Assembly (NCBI GenBank): GCA_947457975.1
Contig: CANGYC010000059.1
Coordinates: forward strand, 1-10,718
Origin: Comamonadaceae bacterium
GTDB lineage: Bacteria > Pseudomonadota > Gammaproteobacteria > Burkholderiales > Burkholderiaceae_C
Direction of reading: 5' to 3'
Length of the DNA: 10,718 nt
Below, one piece after another: positions 1 to 5,920 of the stretch. How positions within the stretch are numbered: position 1 is the first letter of the stretch; each line of letters starts with the position of its first letter. The notes below the pieces were generated by a model that was not told the origin of the DNA, ran no database searches, and saw only the letters and a list, made by a program, of their open reading frames with translations. The position numbers and the translations under genes are program-made.

Positions 1-32
1 ACCATCGCCAAATACCGACGGTTGCAATGCAT
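1..32 (-). CDS. 5' end of an unidentified gene, cut by the window edge
   Basis: On the minus strand an ATG at 32-30 opens a frame that runs out of the window after about 10 codons (MHCNRRYLAM). A strong Shine-Dalgarno AAGGAG (minus strand, 44-39) sits 6 nt upstream, which is the main support for a real start. The peptide is too short to assign to a family. It lies downstream of hpaI in the same orientation, so it could be a further operon gene. Two copies of TGTCCCA just upstream also fit the left end of an insertion sequence with a transposase gene beginning here. I cannot decide between these from the bases present. Confidence 0.4.
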   Translation of the reverse strand, partial: MHCNRRYLAM

Positions 33-43
33 AAAGATCTCCT

Positions 44-82
44 TGGGACAGTCTGCGGCCTTCTGGGCCAAAAATGGGACAG
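44..82 (-). repeat. Pair of 8-bp direct repeats, possible IS terminus
   Basis: TGGGACAG occurs at 44-51 and again at 75-82, offset by 31 bp; on the minus strand this reads CTGTCCCA twice, just before the start of the frame at 32. Repeated TGT-starting motifs ahead of the first transposase gene are typical of IS21-like and some other DDE elements. The outer copy lies only about 8 nt past the hpaI stop, where an element edge could fall without damaging hpaI. The other end and any target-site duplication are outside the window, so this is a suggestion only. Confidence 0.25.
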
Positions 83-89
83 CGTGGGC

Positions 90-884
90 TCAGCCGGCCT
101 TGGCCGGCGCGGGCGCTGGCGGGGTGCCGAACTCCCGGACCAAGTCGTCGGCGCCACGGGCCAGCAGGCTGGCGTCCACGCCGACTGCCGTGAACGTGGT
201 GCCGCGGTCAATGAAGCGCCTGGCCAGCTGACGGTCGGCTGTGAGGATGCCCGCCGCCTTGCCGCAGGCAACGATGCGCCCGATGGCGTCGTCGATGGCT
301 TCAAGCAGCCGGGGATGTTTGAGTTGGCCGGCGATGCCCATGCTGGCAGCCAAGTCGCCCGGGCCGATAAAAATGCCGTCAACCCCATCTACTGCAGCAA
401 TGGCCTCAATCTGTGTGAGCGCCTCCACCGTCTCGACCTGGACCAGCAGGCACAGCTCGTCATTGCAGCGCTGGACGTAGTCGGGGATGCGCCCGAAGCC
501 GGTCGCCCGTGTGGCCGCGCTCATGCCGCGGATGCCGAGCGGCGGGTAGCGCATGGCGCGCACGGCCGCGAGGGCTTCCTCCGCGTTCTGTACATAAGGC
601 ACGAGCAGGGTTTGCGCGCCGGTGTCCAGCAAGCGTTTGAAGGCCAAGACGTCATTCCAGGCCGGGCGGACCACCGCGTGGCTGGGGTAGCCCGCGACCA
701 CCTGCATCTGCCGCAGGATGTCGTCGTAGTCGTTGGGAGAGTGCTCCATGTCCAGCAGCAGCCAGTCGAAACCAGCGCCCGCGACCGATTCCGTGGCGTA
801 GTGGCTCGCCAGGGTCATCCACAGGCCCGTTTGATGCCTGCCCTCGCGCAAGGCCCGCTTGAATGTATTGATAGGCAGATTCAT
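90..884 (-). CDS. hpaI: HpcH/HpaI family aldolase (4-hydroxy-2-oxoheptanedioate aldolase type)
   Basis: A 264-residue class II (divalent-metal) pyruvate aldolase. Family members split 4-hydroxy-2-oxoheptanedioate into pyruvate and succinate semialdehyde, or act on similar 4-hydroxy-2-oxo acids, in the cytoplasm. The sequence shows the family landmarks at almost the E. coli HpaI positions: LLLDMEHSPND with His48 (catalytic base, His45 in HpaI), Arg73 in VVRPAWND (Arg70), Glu151 (metal ligand, Glu149) and Asp177 in IFIGPGDLA (Asp175). Length is normal (about 262-267). The ATG at 884 is chosen because the frame upstream lies inside hpaH; only 10 nt separate it from the hpaH stop, and its ribosome site is weak (GGGCAGCC), so coupled translation is likely. 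The C-terminus ends in an Ala/Pro-rich tail (PPAPAPAKAG). The fold and reaction type are secure; the exact substrate is inferred from hpaH next door. Confidence 0.9.
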   Translation of the reverse strand: MNLPINTFKRALREGRHQTGLWMTLASHYATESVAGAGFDWLLLDMEHSPNDYDDILRQMQVVAGYPSHAVVRPAWNDVLAFKRLLDTGAQTLLVPYVQNAEEALAAVRAMRYPPLGIRGMSAATRATGFGRIPDYVQRCNDELCLLVQVETVEALTQIEAIAAVDGVDGIFIGPGDLAASMGIAGQLKHPRLLEAIDDAIGRIVACGKAAGILTADRQLARRFIDRGTTFTAVGVDASLLARGADDLVREFGTPPAPAPAKAG

Positions 885-894
885 GGCTGCCCGA

Positions 895-1677
895 TCAGAC
901 GAATTGCACGCAAACGCTGCCCAGGGTCCCGAAGTCACCGAAGAGCGTGTCACCCTTCTTGGCATAGACCACGCGGGTGAACGAGCCGGCCAGCACGATG
1001 TGCCCAGCCTCCAGTCCCACACCGTGTTGCCCCAGCTTGTTGGCCAGCCAGGCCACACCCAGCGCCGGATGGCCGAGTACGCCTGCGGCCACGCCGGTTT
1101 CCTCGATTTCGGAGTTGCGGTACATCAGGCCGCCCACCCAGCGCAGGTCGACGTCCATGGGCCTGACGGGCCGACCACCCAGGACAAGACCGGCGGCTGC
1201 ACCGTTGTCGGCGATCGTGTCCTGGATCTTGCGGGGATCGACCAGACGGGCATCGACGATTTCCAGGGCCGGCACCACGTAGTCGGTGGCGCGCAGCACA
1301 TCGACCAGGGTCACACCGGGGCCTTTGAGAGGCTGGCCCAGCACGAAGGCCAGCTCCACCTCAACCCGGGGCAGGCAGAAGCTGGCATGAGGCACCTTGG
1401 CCCCTTCGGCAATCAGCATGTTGTCCAGCAGATAACCGTAATCGGGCTCGTTGATCTTTGACGACGCCTGCATGGCCTTGGACGTCAGCCCCACCTTGTG
1501 GCCGATGAGCTTGGCGCCGGCGGCGATCTTGCGCTGCGTCACGGCCGTCGAAATCGCGTACGAATCCTCGATTTCGATGTGCGGGAAGGAATCGGTCAGC
1601 AGCTTGGCCTGGCGGCAATCGCGCTGGGCTTGCAGCAGGGTTTCGACTGCTTGCAGGCGTTCGGCTTCGGTGAGCAT
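895..1677 (-). CDS. hpaH: 2-oxohept-4-ene-1,7-dioate hydratase (HpaH/HpcG type)
   Basis: A 260-residue fumarylacetoacetase-fold hydratase. HpaH adds water to 2-oxohept-4-ene-1,7-dioate to give the substrate of HpaI; MhpD-type relatives act on 2-hydroxypenta-2,4-dienoate. It matches my recollection of E. coli HpaH closely, with shared blocks [41 protein letters not shown] and GSFTR. The metal-binding glutamates are present: Glu106 and Glu108 in RVEVELAF, and Glu139 in [10 protein letters not shown]. The start is the ATG at 1677, because AAAGGA (1690-1685, minus) lies 7 nt upstream; a TTG 21 nt further upstream is open but has no such site. First gene of the leftward hpaH-hpaI pair, divergent from the 1817 operon. 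The best-supported functional assignment in the window, although no homoprotocatechuate dioxygenase gene is visible to supply the substrate. Confidence 0.92.
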   Translation of the reverse strand: MLTEAERLQAVETLLQAQRDCRQAKLLTDSFPHIEIEDSYAISTAVTQRKIAAGAKLIGHKVGLTSKAMQASSKINEPDYGYLLDNMLIAEGAKVPHASFCLPRVEVELAFVLGQPLKGPGVTLVDVLRATDYVVPALEIVDARLVDPRKIQDTIADNGAAAGLVLGGRPVRPMDVDLRWVGGLMYRNSEIEETGVAAGVLGHPALGVAWLANKLGQHGVGLEAGHIVLAGSFTRVVYAKKGDTLFGDFGTLGSVCVQFV

Positions 1678-1684
1678 GGCGGTG

Positions 1685-1690
1685 TCCTTT
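1685..1690 (-). promoter_or_regulatory. Ribosome binding site of hpaH
   Basis: AAAGGA on the minus strand, 7 nt before the ATG at 1677. It decides between this ATG and the in-frame TTG at 1698. Confidence 0.75.
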
Positions 1691-1806
1691 AAGGTCAAAA
1701 AAACGACAAAATAATCTTAGTGGATGGACCTCACCTGGCTTTTCAGGGGAAACACCGAGAAAAATACAGGTACCCCAAACCTAAACTTTCTAAGAATTTC
1801 GACAAA

Positions 1807-1811
1807 AAGGA
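1807..1811 (+). promoter_or_regulatory. Ribosome binding site of the first rightward gene
   Basis: AAGGA, 5 nt before the ATG at 1817. It decides for that start over the in-frame ATG at 1724, whose 31 extra codons would fall in the AT-rich intergenic region. Confidence 0.75.
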
Positions 1812-1816
1812 CATCC

Positions 1817-2266
1817 ATGAGTTCTGGAAAAGTGAACCTGGCCGAAGCCCTGCGCAGCGCCGGCCTGGATCCTTCAGCCTCCGCCGATCTGGTGGCACGC
1901 CACAAACCCACCTACACCGGGCTGCTGGGTTTTTTGCCGCCCCGGGTGGAAGCGCGCATGACGTTCACGGGCGCATTGGACCCGCAGATCGTTGAGATGC
2001 AGGAGGCCCTGCGCTCGCATGCCATGGACACGCCGCACCTGGACCCCAAGGTCACGCAGCTGATGCTCTTTGGCATGCTGCTGATGGACGGAAACGACGC
2101 GGCCGAAACGCACGCCATCGCCGCGCGCCACGAAGGCGCGAGCTGGCAGGAACTGCAGGCGGCTGTGAGTCTGTGCTTTTTGTTCCGTGGCCTGCCAGCG
2201 GCCAACCGAGGCGCCGATATGCTGGCGCGCGTGGCCTTGCGCGAATCCCAGGCCACGGCGGCCTGA
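1817..2266 (+). CDS. Carboxymuconolactone decarboxylase (CMD/AhpD) family protein
   Basis: A 149-residue all-helical protein of the CMD superfamily. Members include PcaC (4-carboxymuconolactone decarboxylase, beta-ketoadipate pathway) and the AhpD peroxidase group. The C-terminal half carries the CMD pattern: LDPKVTQLMLFGMLLMDGN, then ETHAIAARHEGAS with His99 at the conserved histidine, a QELQAAVSL helix, and FRGLPAANRGADML, which resembles the PcaC ending. The AhpD redox motif CxxC is absent and the only cysteine is Cys120, so thiol peroxidase activity is unlikely; a decarboxylase or isomerase-like role fits better. The start is the ATG at 1817 with AAGGA upstream. First gene of the rightward operon, 13 nt before the amidohydrolase. 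The family is clear; the exact reaction is not shown by the sequence. Confidence 0.8.
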   Translation: MSSGKVNLAEALRSAGLDPSASADLVARHKPTYTGLLGFLPPRVEARMTFTGALDPQIVEMQEALRSHAMDTPHLDPKVTQLMLFGMLLMDGNDAAETHAIAARHEGASWQELQAAVSLCFLFRGLPAANRGADMLARVALRESQATAA

Positions 2267-2279
2267 AGACCGACCCTCC

Positions 2280-3173
2280 ATGCCAGACCCAGCGAACGCC
2301 ATCACTTCGGCCCCGCCCTGCCAAGGACCGGATCGCCAGACGCGCAAGCCGCGGTTCAAGATGCCTTCGCTGGCCTGCGACACGCACGCCCATGTGTTCG
2401 GTCCGCAAGACCGATTTCCCTTTTCCCCAGAGCGCAGCTACACACCCGAGGACTGCACGGTCGAGCAATACGCCGCGCTGCTGCAGACCCTGGGCGTAGA
2501 ACGCAAGGTGGTGGTGCACGGCGGGGCGCATGGCACCGACAACCGCGTCAGCCTGGATGCGATAGCGCGCCTGGGGCCGTCGGCACGCGGCGTGGCCGTG
2601 ATCCGGCCTGGCCTGGGCCAGGATCAGCTGCAGCGCCTGCATCAGGGCGGCATGCGCGGCTGCCGCCTGTCCACGGTGGTGCGCGGCGGCGCCAGCTTCG
2701 AGCACCTCGAAGCCCTGGCAGCCGAGACCCTGGAGCTGGGCTGGCACCTGGTGCTGCATCTCAAGCATTCAGAGGAGCTGGTCGCCCTGGCGCCGCGCTT
2801 GCGCTCGCTGCCCAATCCCTTTGTGCTGGATCACCTGGGCCATGTGCGGGGTAGCGAGGGCGTGGATTCGCCGGGCATGCGCGCGGTGATGGACCTGCTG
2901 GAGACCGACCGCTGCTGGGTCAAGCTGGCCAGCCTGTACCGCTCGTCGTCGCAGCCTTATCCACACACCGACATGCTGCCCATGATTCACCGCGTGGCCG
3001 CAGCGCGGCCCGACCGGCTGCTGTGGGGCAGCAACTGGCCACACCCGATTTACGCCGGAGCCATGCCCAACGATGGCGACCTGGTTGACCTGATCCCCCT
3101 GTGGACGCCCGAGCCCGCCGTGCAGCAGCAGATGCTGGTCGACAACCCAGCACGCCTGTATGGCTTCGAATAA
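2280..3173 (+). CDS. Amidohydrolase, COG3618 / LigI-like (2-pyrone-4,6-dicarboxylate lactonase type)
   Basis: A 297-residue TIM-barrel amidohydrolase. COG3618 members hydrolyse lactones; LigI opens 2-pyrone-4,6-dicarboxylate in protocatechuate/gallate 4,5-cleavage. Visible motifs are CDTHAHVFG (His36 and His38 of the HxH pair), LVLHLKH (His160, His163), FVLDHLGH (Asp184, His185, His188) and LLWGSNWPHP (residues 248-256). In LigI the last motif is of the type G-T-D-W-P-H, with a catalytic Asp; here Asn252 stands at that place. The N-terminus has about 28 residues before the barrel, so a start at Met28 (2361) is possible, but neither start has a strong ribosome site; the ATG at 2280 is preferred because it lies 13 nt after the upstream stop. 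Bug protein 1 follows after 24 nt. The fold is secure; the substrate is probably a lactone or pyrone carboxylate, by inference. Confidence 0.8.
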   Translation: MPDPANAITSAPPCQGPDRQTRKPRFKMPSLACDTHAHVFGPQDRFPFSPERSYTPEDCTVEQYAALLQTLGVERKVVVHGGAHGTDNRVSLDAIARLGPSARGVAVIRPGLGQDQLQRLHQGGMRGCRLSTVVRGGASFEHLEALAAETLELGWHLVLHLKHSEELVALAPRLRSLPNPFVLDHLGHVRGSEGVDSPGMRAVMDLLETDRCWVKLASLYRSSSQPYPHTDMLPMIHRVAAARPDRLLWGSNWPHPIYAGAMPNDGDLVDLIPLWTPEPAVQQQMLVDNPARLYGFE

Positions 3174-3197
3174 AAACCTTCCGAGAAAGACTCGCCC

Positions 3198-4169
3198 ATG
3201 AACCCCTCGTCCCTCACCCGCCGCCTGGCCTGCCTGGGCCTGCTCACCGCCTGTATGGGCCTGCACGCGCAGACCTTTCCCGAGCGCGCGATCACCATGG
3301 TCGTGCCCTTCCCGCCCGGCGGCACCACCGACATCCTGGCTCGCGCGATTGCAGACCGCATGTCACGCGAACTCAAGCAGACCGTGGTGGTGGAAAACCG
3401 CGCCGGTGCCGGCGGCAACACCGGCGCTGAGTTGGTGGCCAAGGCCAAGCCCGACGGCCACACCTTGATGCTGTCGGCCGCCGGCCCGCTGAGCATCAAC
3501 CAGCATCTGTACGCCAAGCAAGGCTACGACCCCCTTCGCGATTTCGCTCCGGTGAGCCTGGTGGCCTCGGTACCCATCATGCTGGTGGCCCACCCGCAGC
3601 GGCCCTTTCAGAACCTCAATGAGTTCATTGCGTATGCCAAGGCCAACCCAGGCAAGCTCTCCTACGGCTCGCAAGGCAACGGCACCACCAGCCACCTGAC
3701 CATGGAGCTGCTCAAGCGCCGGGCTGGGCTGCAGATCACGCACATTCCCTACCGCGGCAGCGCGCCCGCCTCCACCGACCTGATGGGCGGGCAAATCGAC
3801 GTGATGTTCGACAACTCACCCTCGACCTTGCCACATGTGCAGTCGCAAAAAATGCGCGGCCTGGCCGTGGCCTCGAGCGTCCGCGTGCAAAGCATGGGCA
3901 GCCTGCCCACGGTGGCCGAAGCGCTCAGCGGCTTCGAGTCCACCGCCTGGTTTGGCATCGTGGCGCCAGCGCGCACCCCCGACGCAGTGATTGCCGTGCT
4001 CAACCGCAGCATCGACAGTGCACTGCGCCAAAACGAGGTGAAGGAAAAAATGGCTGCCTCCGGCGTCGACCTGATCGGCGGGCCCGCGGCCGACCTGGGC
4101 AAACACATGCGCGAGGAAAGCGGCAAGTGGGCCGAGATCATCAAGTCGCTGTCGCTCAAGCTCGACTGA
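3198..4169 (+). CDS. Bug/TctC-family periplasmic solute-binding protein 1
   Basis: A 323-residue extracytoplasmic binding protein of the tripartite tricarboxylate transporter (TTT) family, which usually captures carboxylates. It has an N-terminal signal segment: arginines at 8-9, a hydrophobic core, then LHA before QTFP as a probable signal peptidase I site. LTAC at 16-19 also resembles a lipobox, so a lipoprotein cannot be excluded. Family signatures are ITMVVPFPPGGTTDILAR, VVVENRAGAGGNTGAE, PDGHTLML, YDPLRDFAPVS, ITHIPYRGSAPASTDLMGGQIDVMFD and LPTVAEA. No TctA or TctB membrane gene is present, as is common for Bug proteins in Burkholderiales. GAGAAAG (3182-3188) may be its ribosome site. 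The regulator gene begins 11 nt after its stop. Family certain, ligand unknown. Confidence 0.93.
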   Translation: MNPSSLTRRLACLGLLTACMGLHAQTFPERAITMVVPFPPGGTTDILARAIADRMSRELKQTVVVENRAGAGGNTGAELVAKAKPDGHTLMLSAAGPLSINQHLYAKQGYDPLRDFAPVSLVASVPIMLVAHPQRPFQNLNEFIAYAKANPGKLSYGSQGNGTTSHLTMELLKRRAGLQITHIPYRGSAPASTDLMGGQIDVMFDNSPSTLPHVQSQKMRGLAVASSVRVQSMGSLPTVAEALSGFESTAWFGIVAPARTPDAVIAVLNRSIDSALRQNEVKEKMAASGVDLIGGPAADLGKHMREESGKWAEIIKSLSLKLD

Positions 4170-4180
4170 GGCCCCCAGCC

Positions 4181-4879
4181 ATGGCCCGCGCCGCCGCCCT
4201 GGCCCCGTCCGCTGACGGTGAAGAAGGCGCGCGCACGCTGTCCACTGAGCTGACCGCGCGCCTGCGCGAGGCCATCTTGTCGGGCGAGCTGGCGCCGGGC
4301 AGCAAGCTCAAGCTGGACATGCTGCGCGAGCGCCTGGGCCTGACGCTCAGCCGCAGCCCGCTGCGCGAGGCGCTCTCGCGTCTGAGCGCCGAGGGCCTGG
4401 TGCGTATTGAGGATCAGCGCGGCTACTGGGTGGCGCCCGTCTCCGAAGCCAACCTGAAAGAGATTGCACGCCTGCGCATCCACCTGGAGACCCTGGCCTT
4501 GCGCGAATCGATCGCCCTGGGTGATGCGCAATGGGAGCAAGCCATCGCCCAAGCGCTGCACCAGCTGGCGCAGGCCCCGCGCAACGAATCGAGCCGGCAG
4601 GCCCCAGGCGCCTGGGAAGCCGCGCACCGACAATTCCACTTTGCCCTGCTGGGCGCCTGCGGCATGCCGATGCTGCTGCAGTACTGCGCCAGGGTGCACG
4701 ACCAGAACGACCGATACCGTCGCCTGTTTTTGCAACGCAACCCCTTTGACCGCAACGTTCACCTCGAGCACCAGACCATCGTCGAGGCCACGCTAGAGCG
4801 CAACGCCGACCTGGCCTGCGCACTGTTGGCCCAGCACATCGACCGAACCACGCGCAACATCTGCGCGGCGCTCGGCTAA
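4181..4879 (+). CDS. GntR-family transcriptional regulator with FCD domain
   Basis: A 232-residue regulator. Residues about 19-87 form a GntR winged helix: LREAILSGELAPGSKLKLDMLRERL, then the recognition-helix pattern SRSPLREALSRLSAEGLV and the wing GYWVAPVS. Residues about 90-230 are an FCD (FadR C-terminal) helical domain with the usual histidines (AAHRQFHFALL with His149 and His153; His197 in HLEHQTIVEA; His219 in AQHI) that bind a metal and a carboxylate effector. FCD regulators of catabolic loci are mostly repressors released by a pathway acid. The ATG at 4181 is chosen because it lies just after the Bug 1 stop; the upstream extension would overlap that gene. Likely target: the divergent region at 1678-1816. 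Subfamily certain, effector unknown. Confidence 0.92.
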   Translation: MARAAALAPSADGEEGARTLSTELTARLREAILSGELAPGSKLKLDMLRERLGLTLSRSPLREALSRLSAEGLVRIEDQRGYWVAPVSEANLKEIARLRIHLETLALRESIALGDAQWEQAIAQALHQLAQAPRNESSRQAPGAWEAAHRQFHFALLGACGMPMLLQYCARVHDQNDRYRRLFLQRNPFDRNVHLEHQTIVEATLERNADLACALLAQHIDRTTRNICAALG

Positions 4880-4905
4880 ACGGCTTCAGAAGACCCGCCC
4901 CCACC

Positions 4906-4911
4906 AAGGAG
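4906..4911 (+). promoter_or_regulatory. Ribosome binding site of Bug protein 2
   Basis: AAGGAG, 6 nt before the ATG at 4918. The best consensus Shine-Dalgarno site in the rightward operon, suggesting strong independent translation of this binding protein after the 38-nt gap behind the regulator. Confidence 0.75.
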
Positions 4912-4917
4912 ATATCG

Positions 4918-5898
4918 ATGACAAGACAAGGAATCCGCCGCAGCCTTCTCGCCCTGCCGCTGCTCGCCCTGGCCGTACCCGCCTGGGCCCAAGGCAACTA
5001 CCCCAACAAGCCCATTCGCATCGTCGCGCCCTTTGCCGCTGGCGGCGCGGCCGACACCGTGGCCCGCATCATCGGGCCCAAGCTCTCAACCGCCCTGGGC
5101 CAACCGGTGGTCATTGAGAACCGCGCCGGCGCCGGCGGCTCCATCGGCTCAGCCCAGGTGGCCGCTTCGCCGGCCGACGGTTACACCTTGCTGATGAACC
5201 TGGGCCCGCCCCACCAGACCGTGCAGCTGTTCACCAAGGGCGTGAACTACGATCCGGTCAAGGACTTCAGCGCCATTGCCAAGGTCGCTGTCGCCCCGCA
5301 GGCCATTGCCGTGCCTGCGAATTCGCCGATCAAGACCATGGCCGATCTGGTGGCGCTGTCACAGGCCAACCCCAAGGGCCTGTCCTTTGGCACCTCGGGC
5401 GTCGGCACCTCGCAGCAGCTGGCGGGCCTGCTGCTCACCACCACGCAAAAAGCCAAATTGACGCATGTGCCTTACCGGGGCGGCTCGGCCGCGCTGACCG
5501 ACGTGATCTCGGGCCAGGTGGACCTGGGCATTTTGGTGCTGTCCAACCTGCTGCCGCATGTGCAGACCGGCAAGCTGCGCATCCTGGCGGTGGTCGAGGC
5601 CGGCCGCTCGGCCAGCGCGCCGACCATTCCCACCGCCGCAGAAAGCGGCATCACCGGCTTTTCCGTGCCCGACACCTGGGTCGGCCTGTTGGGTCCGGCC
5701 GGCATGCCCGCGCCCGTGGTGCAGCGCCTGGGCGCCGAGATGGACAAAATCATGCGCGACCCCGAGGTGGTCGCCCGCATGAACCAGGCCGGCTACGACA
5801 TCAAGTTCGCCGGGCCGGTCGATTTCTCACGCCAACTGGCCGACAGCGCCCAGCTCTACAAGACCCTCACGCAACAAGCGGGCATCACGCCCGAATGA
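4918..5898 (+). CDS. Bug/TctC-family periplasmic solute-binding protein 2
   Basis: A 326-residue TTT-type binding protein, paralogous to the product of 3198-4169 but clearly diverged. A standard signal peptide (MTRQGIRRSLL, hydrophobic core, AWA before QGNYP) sends it to the periplasm. Signatures are IRIVAPFAAGGAADTVARI, VVIENRAGAGGSIGSAQV, ADGYTLLMN, YDPVKDFSAIAKV, LTHVPYRGGSAALTDVISGQVDL and IPTAAESG. The differing residues in the ligand pocket region (the stretch after TLLM: NLGPPHQT here, SAAGPLSI in Bug 1) suggest a different ligand. No membrane partner is encoded nearby. It precedes the deacetylase-fold gene by 22 nt. Family certain, ligand unknown; capture of the substrate of the next gene is a reasonable guess. 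Confidence 0.93.
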   Translation: MTRQGIRRSLLALPLLALAVPAWAQGNYPNKPIRIVAPFAAGGAADTVARIIGPKLSTALGQPVVIENRAGAGGSIGSAQVAASPADGYTLLMNLGPPHQTVQLFTKGVNYDPVKDFSAIAKVAVAPQAIAVPANSPIKTMADLVALSQANPKGLSFGTSGVGTSQQLAGLLLTTTQKAKLTHVPYRGGSAALTDVISGQVDLGILVLSNLLPHVQTGKLRILAVVEAGRSASAPTIPTAAESGITGFSVPDTWVGLLGPAGMPAPVVQRLGAEMDKIMRDPEVVARMNQAGYDIKFAGPVDFSRQLADSAQLYKTLTQQAGITPE

Positions 5899-5908
5899 CA
5901 CCTCACCC

Positions 5909-5913
5909 AGGAG
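5909..5913 (+). promoter_or_regulatory. Ribosome binding site that supports a TTG start
   Basis: AGGAG, 7 nt before the TTG at 5921. Good spacing and no competing ATG nearby make the TTG start credible. Confidence 0.7.
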
Positions 5914-5920
5914 CCCCATC

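Larger units (their letters stand above)
1678..1816. promoter_or_regulatory. Divergent intergenic region, probable promoters and operator
   Basis: These 139 bp separate hpaH (leftward) from the six-gene rightward operon, and are visibly AT-richer than the surrounding coding DNA, with A/T tracts around 1696-1715 and 1761-1800. Any promoter for both operons should lie here. I see no clean sigma-70 pair: TAAGAT (minus strand, 1720-1715) and TAAACT (plus, 1782-1787) are only partial -10 matches without a good -35. A short inverted repeat TTCT-A-AGAA at 1788-1796 and a GGTACC palindrome at 1769-1774 are possible but weak operator candidates for the GntR/FCD regulator encoded in the operon. Confidence 0.55.

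Noticed and set aside
27..980. Plus-strand open frame of 317 codons opposite hpaI
   Set aside because: It is the complement of a gene with intact HpaI catalytic residues; the translation is Arg/His/Gly-rich with no family features, as expected for an antisense frame in GC-rich DNA.
1724..1816. N-terminal extension of the CMD-family protein to an ATG at 1724
   Set aside because: The extra 31 residues come from the AT-rich intergenic region and look non-coding, and a good AAGGA site points to the ATG at 1817.
2052..2768. Minus-strand open frame of 238 codons opposite the CMD and LigI-like genes
   Set aside because: It is low-complexity, Ala/Arg/Gln-rich and crosses two real genes; no support beyond openness.
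3749..4771. Minus-strand open frame of 340 codons opposite Bug 1 and the GntR gene
   Set aside because: It spans two unrelated real genes on the other strand and has no domain-like pattern; a GC-skew shadow.
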